Shown in pieces: positions 1 to 10,287 of a stretch of 64,000 nucleotides of DNA (position 1 is its first letter; each line of letters begins with the position of its first letter). Location: the NCBI RefSeq assembly GCF_014650915.1, contig NZ_BMVW01000001.1:1-64000 (forward strand), written 5' to 3'. A model generated the notes under the pieces. The model saw only the letters and a list, made by a program, of their open reading frames with translations, was not told the DNA's origin and did no database searches. A program made the translations under genes and the position numbers. Source of the DNA: Streptomyces poonensis (GTDB lineage: Bacteria > Actinomycetota > Actinomycetes > Streptomycetales > Streptomycetaceae).

Positions 1-173
1 GCGATCTGCTGCAGCGTCGCGCCGATGTCCGACGTACGCGTCGTCGTCATCGACTGGACCGAGACGGGCGCGTCCCCGCCCACCGCCACGGAGCCGACCA
101 TGATCTGCCGGCTCTTCCGACGCTCGGCGATCTTGATCGGAACGGACGGCATGCCGAGAGAAATCGCAGTCAT
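1..173 (-). CDS. ispG: 4-hydroxy-3-methylbut-2-enyl diphosphate synthase, N-terminal part
   Basis: Only the first 57 codons are in the window; the gene runs off the left edge. The product begins [20 protein letters not shown] and continues with [20 protein letters not shown], the start of the TIM-barrel domain of IspG/GcpE, an iron-sulfur enzyme of the MEP isoprenoid pathway that makes HMBPP. The ATG at 173 is the natural start for this family. It lies downstream of the rseP-dxr pair on the same strand, but a strong hairpin separates them, so it probably has its own promoter between 174 and 317. The Fe-S cysteines are outside the window. Identification rests on the N-terminus plus the dxr neighbourhood. 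Confidence 0.9.
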   Translation of the reverse strand, partial: MTAISLGMPSVPIKIAERRKSRQIMVGSVAVGGDAPVSVQSMTTTRTSDIGATLQQI

Positions 174-317
174 CTGCTGTGCAACCCCAAGTTGTCATCA
201 AGGTCGGTCCCGGAGAACAGCGGGCCCCGGGCTCCGAGATTACGTCACCGGTCCGAGCCCCAGCACATCACGGGCTGTGAACCCACCCGAGGGGGCGACC
301 GTGCGTCACCGCACGGC

Positions 318-348
318 GACGGCCGGGCACCCAAGGTGCCCGGCCGTC
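318..348 (-). terminator. Intrinsic terminator-like hairpin after rseP
   Basis: Perfect 13-bp inverted repeat (GACGGCCGGGCAC, 318-330, pairing with 336-348) around a 5-nt loop. It starts 38 bp past the rseP stop and has no T-run, as is usual for Streptomyces terminators. It should end the dxr-rseP transcript before ispG. Confidence 0.7.
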
Positions 349-385
349 GTGAACACGCGGTGACCGCGGTCTTCCGGAGCCCCGA

Positions 386-1690
386 CTATGAGATGCGCAC
401 CGGATTCACCACGTCCGCGATCAGCACCAGGATCGTGAAGCAGACGAAGACACCGGCCACGACGTACGCGACGGGCATCAGCTTCGCCACGTCGAAGGGG
501 CCCGGGTCCGGCCGGCGCAGCACCTTGGCCAGGTTCCGGCGGATCGACTCCCACACCGCGCCCGCGATGTGCCCGCCGTCCAGCGGGAGCAGCGGGAGCA
601 TGTTGAACAGGAAGAGGGAGAGGTTGAAGCCCGCGACCAGCATCAAGAAGGTCGCGAGCCGCTGGGTGGGCGGGATGTCCATGGCGGCGATCTCGCCGCC
701 GACACGGGCCGCGCCGACCACGCCCATGGGCGAGTCGGCCTCGCGCGGGCCGTCGCCGAAGGCCGCGTCCCACAGGGCGGGGATCTTGCCGGGCAGGGCG
801 ACCAGCGATTCCACGCCGTTCTCGATCATGTCGCCCATGCGGTCCACGGACTGCCCGAAGGACTGGGGCACCACGTCGGTGACGGGGGTGAAGCCGAGGA
901 AGCCGGCGGTCACGTACTCGCCCTCGACATAGCCGCCGTCGCCGTCGGTCTTGGCGACCTGGTTCTTTATGAGGGTGGCGGTGAGGTCGAGCTGCCTGCC
1001 GTCGCGCTCGACGGTGAGGGTGACCTCCTTGCCGGGGTTGGCGCGGATGTCGGCCTGGAGGGAGGACCAGTCCTTCACGGGCTCGCCGTCGAAGGCGACG
1101 ATCTTGTCCTTCGCCTTGAGGCCGGCGGCTTTGGCGGGGGCGTCCTTGTCGCCCTTCTCACAGGTCGCGCGGTTCTCGCTGGCCTGGATGACGCAGTCGG
1201 AAACCGCGTTGACCTGGGTGGTCTGCGTGTTCGTGCCGAACGTCATCATCACGCCGACGAAGAGCACGACGGCGAGGACGAGGTTCGCGAAGGGGCCCGC
1301 GAACATCACGATCACGCGCTTCCACGGCTTGCGCGTGTAGAAGAGGCGCTTCTCGTCGCCGGGCTGCAGTTCCTCGAACGCGGCCGCCCGGGCGTCCTCG
1401 ATCATTCCGCGGAAGGGGGATGTCGAACGGGCCTCTATGCGGCCGTCGGGGCCGGGCGGGAACATGCCGATCATGCGGATGTAGCCGCCGAGCGGGACCG
1501 CCTTGACGCCGTACTCGGTCTCGCCCTTCTTGCGCGACCAGAGGGTGGGTCCGAAGCCCACCATGTACTGGGGCACGCGGACGCCGAAGAGCTTGGCGAA
1601 CGACAGGTGGCCGAGTTCGTGCCAGGCGATCGAGATCAGCAGCCCGAGTACGAAGACGACTATGCCGAGGATGGTCATCAGGGTCGTCAT
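386..1690 (-). CDS. rseP: RseP-like site-2 protease (M50 family intramembrane metalloprotease)
   Basis: A 434-residue membrane protease of the RseP/Rip1 type, which cleaves anti-sigma factors or other membrane-bound regulators within the bilayer. The zinc motif HELGH is at residues 24-28 in the first membrane helix. A further helix is near 150-170, a PDZ-like region at roughly 210-290, and the second metal-binding element ([12 protein letters not shown]) lies in a C-terminal helix near 370. The start at 1690 overlaps the dxr stop by four bases (ATGA), so translation is probably coupled. A site-2 protease between dxr and ispG is a common actinobacterial gene order. The substrate cannot be told from this window. 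Confidence 0.93.
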   Translation of the reverse strand: MTTLMTILGIVVFVLGLLISIAWHELGHLSFAKLFGVRVPQYMVGFGPTLWSRKKGETEYGVKAVPLGGYIRMIGMFPPGPDGRIEARSTSPFRGMIEDARAAAFEELQPGDEKRLFYTRKPWKRVIVMFAGPFANLVLAVVLFVGVMMTFGTNTQTTQVNAVSDCVIQASENRATCEKGDKDAPAKAAGLKAKDKIVAFDGEPVKDWSSLQADIRANPGKEVTLTVERDGRQLDLTATLIKNQVAKTDGDGGYVEGEYVTAGFLGFTPVTDVVPQSFGQSVDRMGDMIENGVESLVALPGKIPALWDAAFGDGPREADSPMGVVGAARVGGEIAAMDIPPTQRLATFLMLVAGFNLSLFLFNMLPLLPLDGGHIAGAVWESIRRNLAKVLRRPDPGPFDVAKLMPVAYVVAGVFVCFTILVLIADVVNPVRIS

Positions 1691-2997
1691 GCACGGGCCT
1701 CCGCGGTCGTCCGCTGGGTCGGCCCGGCCGGCGGCCGGCCCGATGGGGTCCGCTCGCCCGGCTGGGTCGTCTTGGTCAGTTCCCGGGCCCGGGCGCGTGC
1801 CCAGGTCTCCGCTTCGAGGACGTCCGCCGCGGTCAGGGAAGTTCCCGTGACGGGTGTGCCGTGCTCCTCGACGACCCGGGTCACGGTTTCCATGATCGAG
1901 TTGAACGGCAGGGCGCCGTTCAGGAACGCGTCCACACACTCCTCGTTGGCCGCATTGAACACCGCCGGCGCCGTGCCCGCGAGCTGTCCCACGTGCCGGG
2001 CGAGCCCCACCGACGGGAAGGCGTCGTCGTCCAGCGGGAAGAACTCCCAGGTGGACGCCTTGGTCCAGTCGAAGGCGGGGGCCGCGTCCGGGACGCGCTC
2101 CGGCCAGCCGAGACCGATGGCGATGGGCCCGCGCATGTCCGGGGGCGTCGCCTGGGCCAGTGTCGATCCGTCCGTGAACTCCACCATCGAGTGGACATAC
2201 GACTGCGGGTGCACGACGACCTCAATGCGGTCGAAGGGAATGTCGTAGAGGAGGTGCGCCTCGATCACCTCGAGGCCCTTGTTGACGAGCGTCGCCGAGT
2301 TCACGGTGATCACCGGGCCCATGGCCCAGGTCGGGTGGGCGAGGGCGTCGGCGGGGGTGACGTCCGCCAGCTCCGCCTTCGTACGGCCCCGGAACGGTCC
2401 TCCGGAGGCCGTGACGACGAGCTTGCGCACATCGGACCGGGTGCCGGCGGCGAGCGCCTGGAACAGGGCGGCGTGCTCGGAGTCGACCGGGATGATCTGG
2501 CCCGGCTTCGCCAGCGCCTTCACCAGCGGGCCGCCGACGATGAGCGACTCCTTGTTGGCGAGCGCGAGGGTGCGGCCCGCCTCCAGGGCGGCGAGGGTGG
2601 GGGCGAGGCCGATGGAGCCGGTGATGCCGTTGAGCACGGTGTGGCCGGGGGAGGCGGCGAGCTCCGTGGCGGCGTCCGGGCCCGCGAGGATCTCCGGGAG
2701 CCGCTCCCCCGGGCCGTACACGGCGCTCAGGGCCTCCCGCAGCGCGGGCACGACGTCCTCGCGGGCGACGGCGACCGTCCGCACGCGCAGCCGGTGCGCC
2801 TGCCCGGCCAGCAGCTCCACCCTCCCCCCGGCGGCGGAGAGCCCGGTGACCCGGAACCGGTCCGGGTTGCGCAGCACGAGATCTATGGCCTGAGTGCCGA
2901 TCGACCCGGTCGATCCGAGGATCACGACGTTCCGGGCCCCGGTGACGGGGTCGAAGGCGATGTGTGGGTCGGCGAGGGGGGCAGGACTGTCGCTCAT
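1687..2997 (-). CDS. dxr: 1-deoxy-D-xylulose 5-phosphate reductoisomerase
   Basis: A 436-residue enzyme that makes MEP from DXP with NADPH, the committed step of the non-mevalonate isoprenoid pathway. The NADPH-binding loop GSTGSIGTQ is at residues 28-36. Further family signatures are NKESLIVGG and [11 protein letters not shown] (metal and substrate site) and the flexible-loop region SGGPFRGRT. It carries about 20 extra residues at the N-terminus and a Pro/Thr-rich C-terminal tail beyond the usual 400 or so. Its last codons overlap the rseP start. Promoter signals in 2998-3126 were not obvious. Confidence 0.96.
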   Translation of the reverse strand: MSDSPAPLADPHIAFDPVTGARNVVILGSTGSIGTQAIDLVLRNPDRFRVTGLSAAGGRVELLAGQAHRLRVRTVAVAREDVVPALREALSAVYGPGERLPEILAGPDAATELAASPGHTVLNGITGSIGLAPTLAALEAGRTLALANKESLIVGGPLVKALAKPGQIIPVDSEHAALFQALAAGTRSDVRKLVVTASGGPFRGRTKAELADVTPADALAHPTWAMGPVITVNSATLVNKGLEVIEAHLLYDIPFDRIEVVVHPQSYVHSMVEFTDGSTLAQATPPDMRGPIAIGLGWPERVPDAAPAFDWTKASTWEFFPLDDDAFPSVGLARHVGQLAGTAPAVFNAANEECVDAFLNGALPFNSIMETVTRVVEEHGTPVTGTSLTAADVLEAETWARARARELTKTTQPGERTPSGRPPAGPTQRTTAEARA

Positions 2998-3126
2998 GAC
3001 CCCATTGTGGCCGTACGGCGGCCCCGGCAGGACAGGGGCATGGCAGGCCGCGCGCCCCTGGCGCTTCCCGGGCGCCTGCTGTGTGTCTCCTGAGTGCCTC
3101 CCGGCTGCCGCGTGCCGGGCCTGTCG

Positions 3127-5880
3127 TCAGCGCTTGCGGCGGCGCTTCGCCTTCGGCGGGCGGGGACCGGCGGCCGGTGGGGCGTCCTGCGGGGTGCGTG
3201 GTGAGGCGTCCGGTGAGGCGTCGGACGGGGTGAAGTCGCCCTCGACGACGCCCTCCGCCGTGTCCATGGTCGGGGCGCTGAAGTGGAGCGGGGCGTCCTG
3301 GGGGCGGCTCGGGGCGAGGCCCTCGGAGGTGGGGTCGAGGTTGAAGACGAACCCGACGGACTCCTCCTTGATGGCGTCGGTCATGGCGACGAACATGTCG
3401 AAGCCCTCCCGCTCGTACTCGACGATCGGTTCCCGGCCGAGGGTGAAGCGCAGGCCGATGCCGTCACGCAGGTAGTCCATCTCGTACAGGTGCTCGCGCC
3501 ACTTGCGGTCCAGGACGGAGAGCACCACCCGGCGTTCCAGCACGCGCAGCGTCTCCGTGCCGAGTGCCGCCTCGCGGTCCGCGTAGCGGGCGTGGATGTC
3601 CTCGGTGAGGGCCTCGACCAGGTGCTGGGGGGTGAGGCCGGCGCGGCCGCCCGCCTCCTCGTCGAGGTCGTCGAGGGTGACCCGGACCGGGTAGAGCTGT
3701 TCCAGCGCGGACCACAGGCGGTCCAGGTCCCACTCCTCCGGGAAGCCCTCCTCCGTCTCCGACGTGACGTACGCCTCGACGGTGTCGTCCATGAAGTGCA
3801 GGATCTGCTCACGCATGTCCTCGCCGTCCAGGACCCGGCGGCGCTCGGCGTAGATGAGGGTGCGCTGCCGGTTGAGGACCTCGTCGAACTTCAGGACCTC
3901 CTTGCGGGACTCGAAGTGCGTCCGCTCCAGCTGGGCCTGGGCGGAGGCGACGGCGCGGGTGACGACCTTGTTCTCGATGGGGACGTCGTCGGGCAGGCCC
4001 GCCCCCTCCATCACACGGTCCACCAGCTGGGACTGGAAGAGCCGCATCAGGTTGTCCTGGAGGGAGAGGTAGAAGCGGGACTCGCCGGGGTCGCCCTGGC
4101 GGCCGGAGCGGCCGCGCAGCTGGTTGTCGATGCGGCGGGCGTCGTGCCGTTCGGTACCGAGGACGTAGAGGCCGCCGAGCTCGGTGACCTCGGCGCGTTC
4201 GGCCGCGACCCGGTCGGTGATCCGGTCGAGGACCGCCCGGTGCTCCTCCTCGCCGGCGTCCTCGGGAAGCCCGGCGGAGGCGGCGAGGGCGAGTGCCTCG
4301 GGGTTGCCGCCGAGCATGATGTCGGTGCCGCGGCCGGCCATGTTGGTGGCCACGGTGACGGCGCCCCTGCGGCCGGCCTGGGCGACGACGATCGCCTCGC
4401 GCCGGTGGTTCTTGGCGTTGAGCACCTCGTGCGGGATGCGCCGCCCGCGCAGCAGCGCGGAGAGCGTCTCGGACACCTCGACGGTGGTGGTGCCGACGAG
4501 GACGGGCTGTCCCTTGGCGTGCCGTGCCTCGATGTCGTCGACGACGGCCGCGAACTTGGCGTCCTCGGTGCGGTAGACCAGGTCGGGCCGGTCCTCGCGG
4601 ATCATCGGCCTGTTGGTCGGGATCGGGACGACGCCGAGCCCGTAGATCTGCTGGAACTCGGCGGCCTCGGTCATCGCCGTGCCGGTCATGCCGGAGAGCC
4701 GGTCGTAGAGGCGGAAGAAGTTCTGGAGGGTGATGGTGGCCAGGGTCTGGTTCTCGTCCTTGACCCGGACGCCCTCCTTCGCCTCGATCGCCTGGTGCAG
4801 GCCCTCGTTGTAGCGGCGGCCGGGGAGGATACGGCCCGTGTGCTCGTCGACGATCACGACCTCGCCGTCGACGATGACGTACTCCTTGTCCCGGTGGAAC
4901 AGCTCCTTGGCCCTCAGGGCGTTGTTGAGGTGGCCGATGAGCGGGGTGTGGTCGGACTCGTAGAGGCTCTCTATGCCGAGCTGGTCCTGTATGTGCTCCA
5001 CCCCGCGGTCCAGGACGGCCACCGTGCGCTTCCGGGGGTCGTACTCGTAGTCGTACCGCTCCCGCAGCTGTGCCAGCCGCTCCTTGTCCTGCGGCCGGAC
5101 GAAGCGTTCCTCCTGGATCCGGACGCCCTTCATGGGGCGCACCAGCCGGGCGAACGCCTCGTACCAGTGGGTGGCCTGGTCGGCGGGGCCGGAGATGATC
5201 AGCGGGGTGCGGGCCTCGTCGATGAGGATGGAGTCGGCCTCGTCGACGATCGCGAAGTGGTGGCCGCGCTGGACGAGTTCGTCCCGCGACCAGGCCATGT
5301 TGTCGCGGAGGTAGTCGAAGCCGAACTCGGTGTTGGTGCCGTACGTGATGTCGCAGGCGTACGCGGCGCGGCGCTCCTCGGGGGTGGAGCCGGTGCCGAC
5401 GACGCCGACGGTCAGGCCGAGGAACTCGTACGCCCGGCCCATCCACGCGGCGTCGCGGCGGGCGAGGTAGTCGTTGACGGTGACGAGGTGGACGCCCTTG
5501 CCGGTGAGGGCGTTGAGGTAGACGGGCAGGGTGGCGACCAGGGTCTTTCCCTCACCGGTCTGCATCTCGGCGATGTTGCCGAGGTGGAGGGCGGCGCCGC
5601 CCATGACCTGCACGTCGAAGTGGCGCATGCCGAGGGTGCGGCGGGCCGCCTCGCGCATGGTGGCGAAGGCCTCCGGCAGCAGGTCGTCGAGGCTCTCGCC
5701 GTCGGCGTGGCGCTGTTTGTACTCGTCGGTGAGAGCGCGGAGTTCGGCGTCGGTCAGGCCGGTGAGGTCCTCCTCGACGGAGGCGACCTGCTGCGCGACG
5801 TACCGCAGCCGGCGCAGGGTCCTGCCCTCTCCGGCGCGCATGATCCTGCTGGTGACGGTGGTGAGGCCGAGAGCGGGCAT
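3127..5880 (-). CDS. secA: SecA preprotein translocase ATPase (possible second copy)
   Basis: A 917-residue ATPase that drives proteins through SecYEG. Visible motifs are Walker A ([11 protein letters not shown]), DEAD-type [13 protein letters not shown], the NBD2 motif [14 protein letters not shown], the arginine-finger region [13 protein letters not shown], and the helical scaffold up to [14 protein letters not shown] sequence. The tail has no CxCxSG zinc-binding motif and ends in a basic [10 protein letters not shown] stretch. An upstream ATG at 5895 is in frame but has no ribosome site, whereas the ATG at 5880 has GGGGG eight bases upstream and places the family N-terminus (SRIMRAGEG) normally. 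As I recall, secA in model Streptomyces is not beside dxr, so this may be a paralog; the window cannot show that. Confidence 0.93.
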   Translation of the reverse strand: MPALGLTTVTSRIMRAGEGRTLRRLRYVAQQVASVEEDLTGLTDAELRALTDEYKQRHADGESLDDLLPEAFATMREAARRTLGMRHFDVQVMGGAALHLGNIAEMQTGEGKTLVATLPVYLNALTGKGVHLVTVNDYLARRDAAWMGRAYEFLGLTVGVVGTGSTPEERRAAYACDITYGTNTEFGFDYLRDNMAWSRDELVQRGHHFAIVDEADSILIDEARTPLIISGPADQATHWYEAFARLVRPMKGVRIQEERFVRPQDKERLAQLRERYDYEYDPRKRTVAVLDRGVEHIQDQLGIESLYESDHTPLIGHLNNALRAKELFHRDKEYVIVDGEVVIVDEHTGRILPGRRYNEGLHQAIEAKEGVRVKDENQTLATITLQNFFRLYDRLSGMTGTAMTEAAEFQQIYGLGVVPIPTNRPMIREDRPDLVYRTEDAKFAAVVDDIEARHAKGQPVLVGTTTVEVSETLSALLRGRRIPHEVLNAKNHRREAIVVAQAGRRGAVTVATNMAGRGTDIMLGGNPEALALAASAGLPEDAGEEEHRAVLDRITDRVAAERAEVTELGGLYVLGTERHDARRIDNQLRGRSGRQGDPGESRFYLSLQDNLMRLFQSQLVDRVMEGAGLPDDVPIENKVVTRAVASAQAQLERTHFESRKEVLKFDEVLNRQRTLIYAERRRVLDGEDMREQILHFMDDTVEAYVTSETEEGFPEEWDLDRLWSALEQLYPVRVTLDDLDEEAGGRAGLTPQHLVEALTEDIHARYADREAALGTETLRVLERRVVLSVLDRKWREHLYEMDYLRDGIGLRFTLGREPIVEYEREGFDMFVAMTDAIKEESVGFVFNLDPTSEGLAPSRPQDAPLHFSAPTMDTAEGVVEGDFTPSDASPDASPRTPQDAPPAAGPRPPKAKRRRKR

Positions 5881-5953
5881 ATTCCGGACCCCCATGAACC
5901 ATGAGAGAGAAGTGCGCGATCTTTTCCGGGGAGTTTTTCCTGTGCCCCGGGCC

Positions 5954-6574
5954 CTATCCTGGGGTTGTTCCGAGTTCCCGTTCCGAGGGCATTCCGAATT
6001 CCGGTTCCGGGGTCGTCGCTGATGCGCGTCCCGGGGGATCGGACGCGGGTTCCAGGGGGCCGGGATCGAATCCCGGCGACGTCTCCTGTTCCATCGCGTC
6101 CGTGAGCAGTCCGATCCAGCGGTTGGCCCGCTGGAGGATGTGGACGCCCTGCTGATTGGCCGTGATCACCTCGCGCAGGACGGGGTCCCCGACCACGTCC
6201 AGCGCGCTGCGGAAGAGCTGCTGGATCACCGGCCGCTCCCCCGGCCGTCCCGCGTCCAGCAGGGCGTCCACGTCGCGCGGGTCGATCCGGCGCACCCGGA
6301 GTGCGCCGAACCCGGCCACGGGCGGCCTCGGTTCCTCGTCGACGACGGCGAGCGCGCATTCGTTGAGCAGGACGGCGAGGGCGTCGCGGTGGGACTCGAA
6401 GGCCGCGGGGGCCGTGCGGCGGAGTTCTCCGGCGAGCGGAAGCACGTCGTCGCGCACCGTGCGCAGAGCCCGTAGGCGCTCCGCCTCCTGAAGATGGCGC
6501 CATGCCTCGCGGCGGGCATACCTGAGCCGGACGGACAATGTCCGTCCGTTCCCGGCCTCTGTTTCTTGGCGCAT
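5954..6574 (-). CDS. Hypothetical protein
   Basis: A 206-residue protein I do not recognise. It is mostly helical and charged, with an Arg-rich N-terminus (residues 15-45) and a proline-rich tail ([13 protein letters not shown]) after about residue 175. No membrane segment, signal peptide or metal motif is visible. The start at 6574 is supported by GGGGA seven bases upstream. It lies 73 bp upstream of secA on the same strand and could be cotranscribed. Codon use is like its neighbours. The reality of the gene is likely; its role is unknown. Confidence 0.6.
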   Translation of the reverse strand: MRQETEAGNGRTLSVRLRYARREAWRHLQEAERLRALRTVRDDVLPLAGELRRTAPAAFESHRDALAVLLNECALAVVDEEPRPPVAGFGALRVRRIDPRDVDALLDAGRPGERPVIQQLFRSALDVVGDPVLREVITANQQGVHILQRANRWIGLLTDAMEQETSPGFDPGPLEPASDPPGRASATTPEPEFGMPSERELGTTPG

Positions 6575-6700
6575 CTGTCGTCCCCGTTCACCCTTTTGCC
6601 CATTGTTGACGCATCACTTTCGTGCGGCAAGCAGCTGAACGGCAACGGGGACGACAGTGCATCAGCGTGAGGAATGGGAAATCAGTGAAATGCGAGGTGT

Positions 6701-8638
6701 TCAGCGGATGGGGCGGTGGACGTTCTCCCGTTCACTCGGACCCGGGGTCGCGTCGGCGATCCACGGCCCGTCGCCGGACGGGTCGATGACGCCCTGTTCC
6801 AGCCATGTGTACGTACCGGACAGAACACCCTTGACGACCTTGCGGTCGATGTCGTCGGTGTTGGTCCACAGGCGGGCGAACAGTTCGTCGACGCGGATGC
6901 GGGACTGACGGCAGAAGACGTCGGCGAGCTGGTAGGCCTCGCGGCCGTGGTCGCCGGTGGCGCGCAGGTGCTCGGCGCGCACACAGGCCGCGCTCATCGC
7001 GAACAGCTCGGCGCCGATGTCGACGATCCGGCCCAGGAAGCCCTGCTTGGTCTCCATCCGGCCCTGCCAGCGGGACATGGCGTAGAAGGTGGAGCGGGCG
7101 AGCTTGCGGGCGCTGCGCTCCACATGGCGCAGGTGCCCGGAGAGGTCGACATGGCCCTCCGGGTGGAAGTCTCCGTACGCGCGCGGGAGCCGGCCCGGGC
7201 CCGCGACCAGCTTGGGCAGCCACTTGGCGTAGAACACGCCCGCGTTGGCACCCGCCTTCGCCTTGTCGGCCAGGGACTTGTCCGGGTCGATGAGGTCGCC
7301 GGCCACGGACAGGTGGGCGTCGACGGCCTCGCGGGCGATCAGCAGGTGCATGATCTCCGTGGAGCCCTCGAAGATGCGGTTGATGCGCAGGTCGCGCAGC
7401 ATCTGCTCGGCGGGGACGCCCCGTTCGCCGCGGGCCCGCAGGGACTCGGCGGTCTCGTAGCCGCGGCCGCCGCGGATCTGGACCAGTTCGTCGGCGATCA
7501 GCCAGGACATCTCGGAGCCGTACAGCTTGGCGAGGGCGGCCTCGATGCGGATGTCGTTGCGGTTCTCGTCCGCCATCTGCGACGACAGGTCGACCACTGC
7601 CTCCAGGGCGAAGGTGGTGGCCGCCATGAAGGAGATCTTCGAGCCGACCGCCTCGTGCAGCGCGACCGGCTTGCCCCACTGCTCGCGCGCCCCCGACCAC
7701 TCGCGGGCGATCTTCAGGCACCACTTGCTCGTGCCGGCGCACACGGCGGGCAGTGAGAGACGTCCGGTGTTGAGCGTGGTCAGGGCGATCTTGAGTCCGG
7801 AGCCCTCCGGACCGATGCGGTTGGCCGCCGGGACGCGCACCTGGTGGAAGCGGGTCACGCCGTTCTCCAGGCCGCGCAGGCCCATGAAGGCGTTGCGGTT
7901 CTCCACGGTGATGCCCTCGGAGGCCGCCTCGACGACGAACGCGGTGATGCCGCCTTTGTGCCCCTCGGACCTCGGCACCCGTGCCATGACCACGAGCAGG
8001 TCGGCGACGACTCCGTTGGTGGTCCAGAGCTTCACCCCGTCCAGGACGTAGTCGTCCCCGTCCGGTACGGCGGTGGTGGCGAGGCGGGCCGGGTCGGAGC
8101 CCACGTCCGGCTCCGTGAGCAGGAAGGCGGTGATGTCGGTACGGGCGCAGCGCGGCAGGAAGGTGTCCTTCTGCTGCTGGGTGCCGAACATCTTCAGCGG
8201 CTGCGGTACGCCGATCGACTGGTGCGCGGAGAGCAGGGCGCCGATCGCGGGGCTCACGGAGCCGACCAGGGCGAGCGCCTTGTTGTAGTACACCTGGGTG
8301 AGGCCGAGGCCGCCGTACTTGGTGTCGATCTTCATCCCGAGGGCGCCGAGCTCCTTGAGCCCGTCGATCACGGAGTCGGGGATCCGTGCCTCGCGCTCGA
8401 TGAGGACCGGGTCGACCTTCGTCTCACAGAAGTCGCGCAGTTTGGCGAGGAACTGCTCGCCGCGCTGGGCGTCCTCGTCGGCGGGCATCGGGTGCGGGTG
8501 GATCAGGTCGAGCCGGAAGCGGCCGAGGAACAGCTCCTTGGCGAAGCTGGGCTTGCGCCAGTCCTGCTCCCGGGCGGCCTCCGCCACCTGGCGTGCCTCA
8601 CGTTCGGTGACTCGGGGTTGGGTTGGGCTTGCGGACAT
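6701..8638 (-). CDS. Acyl-CoA dehydrogenase, large VLCAD/ACAD9-like form
   Basis: A 645-residue flavoprotein that should introduce the alpha-beta double bond into acyl-CoA in fatty-acid oxidation. Family motifs are LTEPDVGSDPA (FAD/substrate contact), RGGRGYE, and the catalytic-base region INRIFEGSTEIMH with the Glu near residue 430. The length exceeds the usual 380-400 because of a helical C-terminal extension of about 180 residues, as in VLCAD/ACAD9-type enzymes. The ATG at 8638 is preceded by GAGGTGA at six bases, and an in-frame GTG at 8647 lies inside that ribosome site, so 8638 is preferred. It stands alone, divergent from the lacI gene. Confidence 0.92.
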   Translation of the reverse strand: MSASPTQPRVTEREARQVAEAAREQDWRKPSFAKELFLGRFRLDLIHPHPMPADEDAQRGEQFLAKLRDFCETKVDPVLIEREARIPDSVIDGLKELGALGMKIDTKYGGLGLTQVYYNKALALVGSVSPAIGALLSAHQSIGVPQPLKMFGTQQQKDTFLPRCARTDITAFLLTEPDVGSDPARLATTAVPDGDDYVLDGVKLWTTNGVVADLLVVMARVPRSEGHKGGITAFVVEAASEGITVENRNAFMGLRGLENGVTRFHQVRVPAANRIGPEGSGLKIALTTLNTGRLSLPAVCAGTSKWCLKIAREWSGAREQWGKPVALHEAVGSKISFMAATTFALEAVVDLSSQMADENRNDIRIEAALAKLYGSEMSWLIADELVQIRGGRGYETAESLRARGERGVPAEQMLRDLRINRIFEGSTEIMHLLIAREAVDAHLSVAGDLIDPDKSLADKAKAGANAGVFYAKWLPKLVAGPGRLPRAYGDFHPEGHVDLSGHLRHVERSARKLARSTFYAMSRWQGRMETKQGFLGRIVDIGAELFAMSAACVRAEHLRATGDHGREAYQLADVFCRQSRIRVDELFARLWTNTDDIDRKVVKGVLSGTYTWLEQGVIDPSGDGPWIADATPGPSERENVHRPIR

Positions 8639-9032
8639 GAGGCTCACCTCGCCGCGAATAGGGATCTTGGGCCGGTTACGTTACTGACCGGTGCTACTCG
8701 ATCGTATGTACCCGATTCCGGGCACGCCCACCAGTCCTCGCGCAGCGATCGGCCCAATGGGCACCGTCGGCCCGGCCGCTGTCCGGGGGCTGATGCGGAG
8801 TCAGTGACTGCTGCTGTACGGACCGAGGTGACGGTCCTCCTGCGGCCGCTCGGACGGTTGCGCTGGTGAGAGGGAAGGACCCGACCCCATGCTTGGACCG
8901 GGGGCTCGTCCCGGACGGGAACCCGCCCCCGGACCGGACCCGTCCCGAACGGGGAACACTCTTCCCGGACCGGGCGTCCCCACCGGGAAGGACGCGTCCA
9001 CTCCGTCCGGATCGTCTGCGTCTCGCAAAGTC

Positions 9033-9052
9033 CTGTCGAAGCGCTTCGACAG
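9033..9052. promoter_or_regulatory. LacI-family operator, site 1 (lacI promoter)
   Basis: Perfect 20-bp palindrome CTGTCGAAGCGCTTCGACAG, 107 bp upstream of the lacI start. The core GAAGCGCTTC is the kind of CG-centred palindrome bound by LacI-family repressors, and it recurs at three other places, all in this carbohydrate locus. Confidence 0.85.
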
Positions 9053-9125
9053 CCTATGGACACCCACTCACCGTCGAGCTACTGTCGAGCCACCCTCACT
9101 CGTCCCCGTCCATGAGAGCGCATCG

Positions 9126-9138
9126 TCGAAGCGCTTCA
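9126..9138. promoter_or_regulatory. LacI-family operator, site 2 (before lacI)
   Basis: TCGAAGCGCTTCA, the same core as site 1 with a less symmetrical outer part. It ends 20 bp before the lacI start codon and just ahead of its ribosome site. Centre-to-centre distance to site 1 is about 90 bp. It fits autoregulation, possibly through looping. Confidence 0.8.
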
Positions 9139-9158
9139 CACACTGCTTGGAGAGCCGG

Positions 9159-10172
9159 ATGGTCACCCTCGCCGAGGTCGCCCAGCACGCCGGAGTCTCG
9201 GCGAGCACGGTGAGCTATGTCCTCAGCGGCAAGCGGTCCATCTCCGTGGGCACCCGGCAGCGGGTCGAACGGAGCATCCAGGAGCTCGGCTACCACCCGA
9301 ACGCGGGCGCCCGGGCCCTGGCGAGCAGCAAGTCCAACATCATCGCTCTGATGGTCCCGCTCCGCACCGACATGTATGTGCCCGTGATGATGGAGATCGC
9401 CATCGCGGTCGCCACCACGGCCCGCACCCACGGGTACGACGTCCTGCTGCTCACCGGCGAGGAAGGCCCCGACGCCGTGCGCCGGGTCACCGGCAGCGGA
9501 CTCGCCGACGCGATGATCCTGATGGACGTCGAGCTCGACGACGAACGGCTGCCGCTGCTCCGGCGGACGGACCAGCCGTCGGTACTCATCGGGCTGCCCG
9601 CCGACACCACCGGGCTGACCTGCGTCGATCTCGACTTCGGTGCGACGGGCGCGCTGTGCGCCGAGCATCTGGCGGCGCTCGGGCACCGCGACATCGCCGT
9701 CATCGGCGAGGCGCCCGCCGTCTACGAGCGGCACACCGGGTTCGCCGAGCGCACGCTCGACGGACTGCGGTCGCGCGCGAGGGAGATGGGGCTGCGCGTA
9801 CTGCACCGTCCCTGCGAGGGCGGATACGACGCGATGGCCGTGACCCTCTCCCGGATCTTCGACGAACGTCCCGGCACCACTGGCTTCGTGGTGCAGAACG
9901 AGAACGCGGTCGAGCCGCTGCTCGCCCTGCTGCGCCAGCAGGGGCGCGCCGTGCCCGAGGACGTGTCCGTGATCGCTGTCTGCCCGGACCAGGTCGCCAC
10001 CCAGGCGTCGGTACGGCTCACCTCGGTCGCCATCCCCGCGCAGGAGATGGGCCGGCGCGCGGTGGAGCACCTGGTCGCCAAGCTGGACGGACGCGGCGAG
10101 GACGACGTCGTGCTGCTCGCCCCGGAACTGACGGTACGGGCGAGCACGGGTCCGGCGCCGAGCGGCTCCTGA
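9159..10172 (+). CDS. LacI-family transcriptional regulator of the xyloglucan locus
   Basis: A 337-residue repressor. Residues 1-50 hold the LacI helix-turn-helix (TLAEVAQHAGVSASTVSYVL) and hinge helix, followed by a periplasmic-binding-protein-like sugar-sensing domain (about 60-330, with AEHLAALGHRDIAVIG). The frame is open farther upstream, but the family N-terminus and a GGAGAG site at 9149-9154 fix the ATG at 9159. It sits directly before the GH31 gene and next to operators shared with the transporter/GH operon. The inducer is inferred to be a xyloglucan oligosaccharide; the sequence does not prove it. Confidence 0.92.
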   Translation: MVTLAEVAQHAGVSASTVSYVLSGKRSISVGTRQRVERSIQELGYHPNAGARALASSKSNIIALMVPLRTDMYVPVMMEIAIAVATTARTHGYDVLLLTGEEGPDAVRRVTGSGLADAMILMDVELDDERLPLLRRTDQPSVLIGLPADTTGLTCVDLDFGATGALCAEHLAALGHRDIAVIGEAPAVYERHTGFAERTLDGLRSRAREMGLRVLHRPCEGGYDAMAVTLSRIFDERPGTTGFVVQNENAVEPLLALLRQQGRAVPEDVSVIAVCPDQVATQASVRLTSVAIPAQEMGRRAVEHLVAKLDGRGEDDVVLLAPELTVRASTGPAPSGS

Positions 10173-10287
10173 CCCTCGACGCACCTCCGGCGCACCTCCC
10201 GAACAGTCCGAACAGTTCTGCGACCTCGCGGGCACCCCCCACCCCCTCCCGCACACCCCTGTCCGTACTCCTCCAGGAGCACCCGTC

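Larger units (their letters stand above)
8639..9158. promoter_or_regulatory. Divergent intergenic region, acyl-CoA dehydrogenase / lacI
   Basis: A 520-bp gap with no convincing gene. Its right half holds two operator-like palindromes (listed separately). The segment 8890-9000 is a GC-rich low-complexity stretch of repeated CCGGACGGG-like words. Some reading frames cross it, but none has a ribosome site or family similarity. Promoters for both flanking genes must lie here; I could not place their boxes with confidence. Confidence 0.5.

Noticed and set aside
3283..5904. 873-codon plus-strand frame opposite secA
   Set aside because: Mirror of SecA codons (Val/Leu/Glu/Asp-rich), no motifs; SecA is unmistakable on the other strand.
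8866..9158. Longer N-terminus or separate small genes before lacI
   Set aside because: The frames run through low-complexity sequence and the operators, and the LacI fold begins at MVTLAEVAQ with a good ribosome site.
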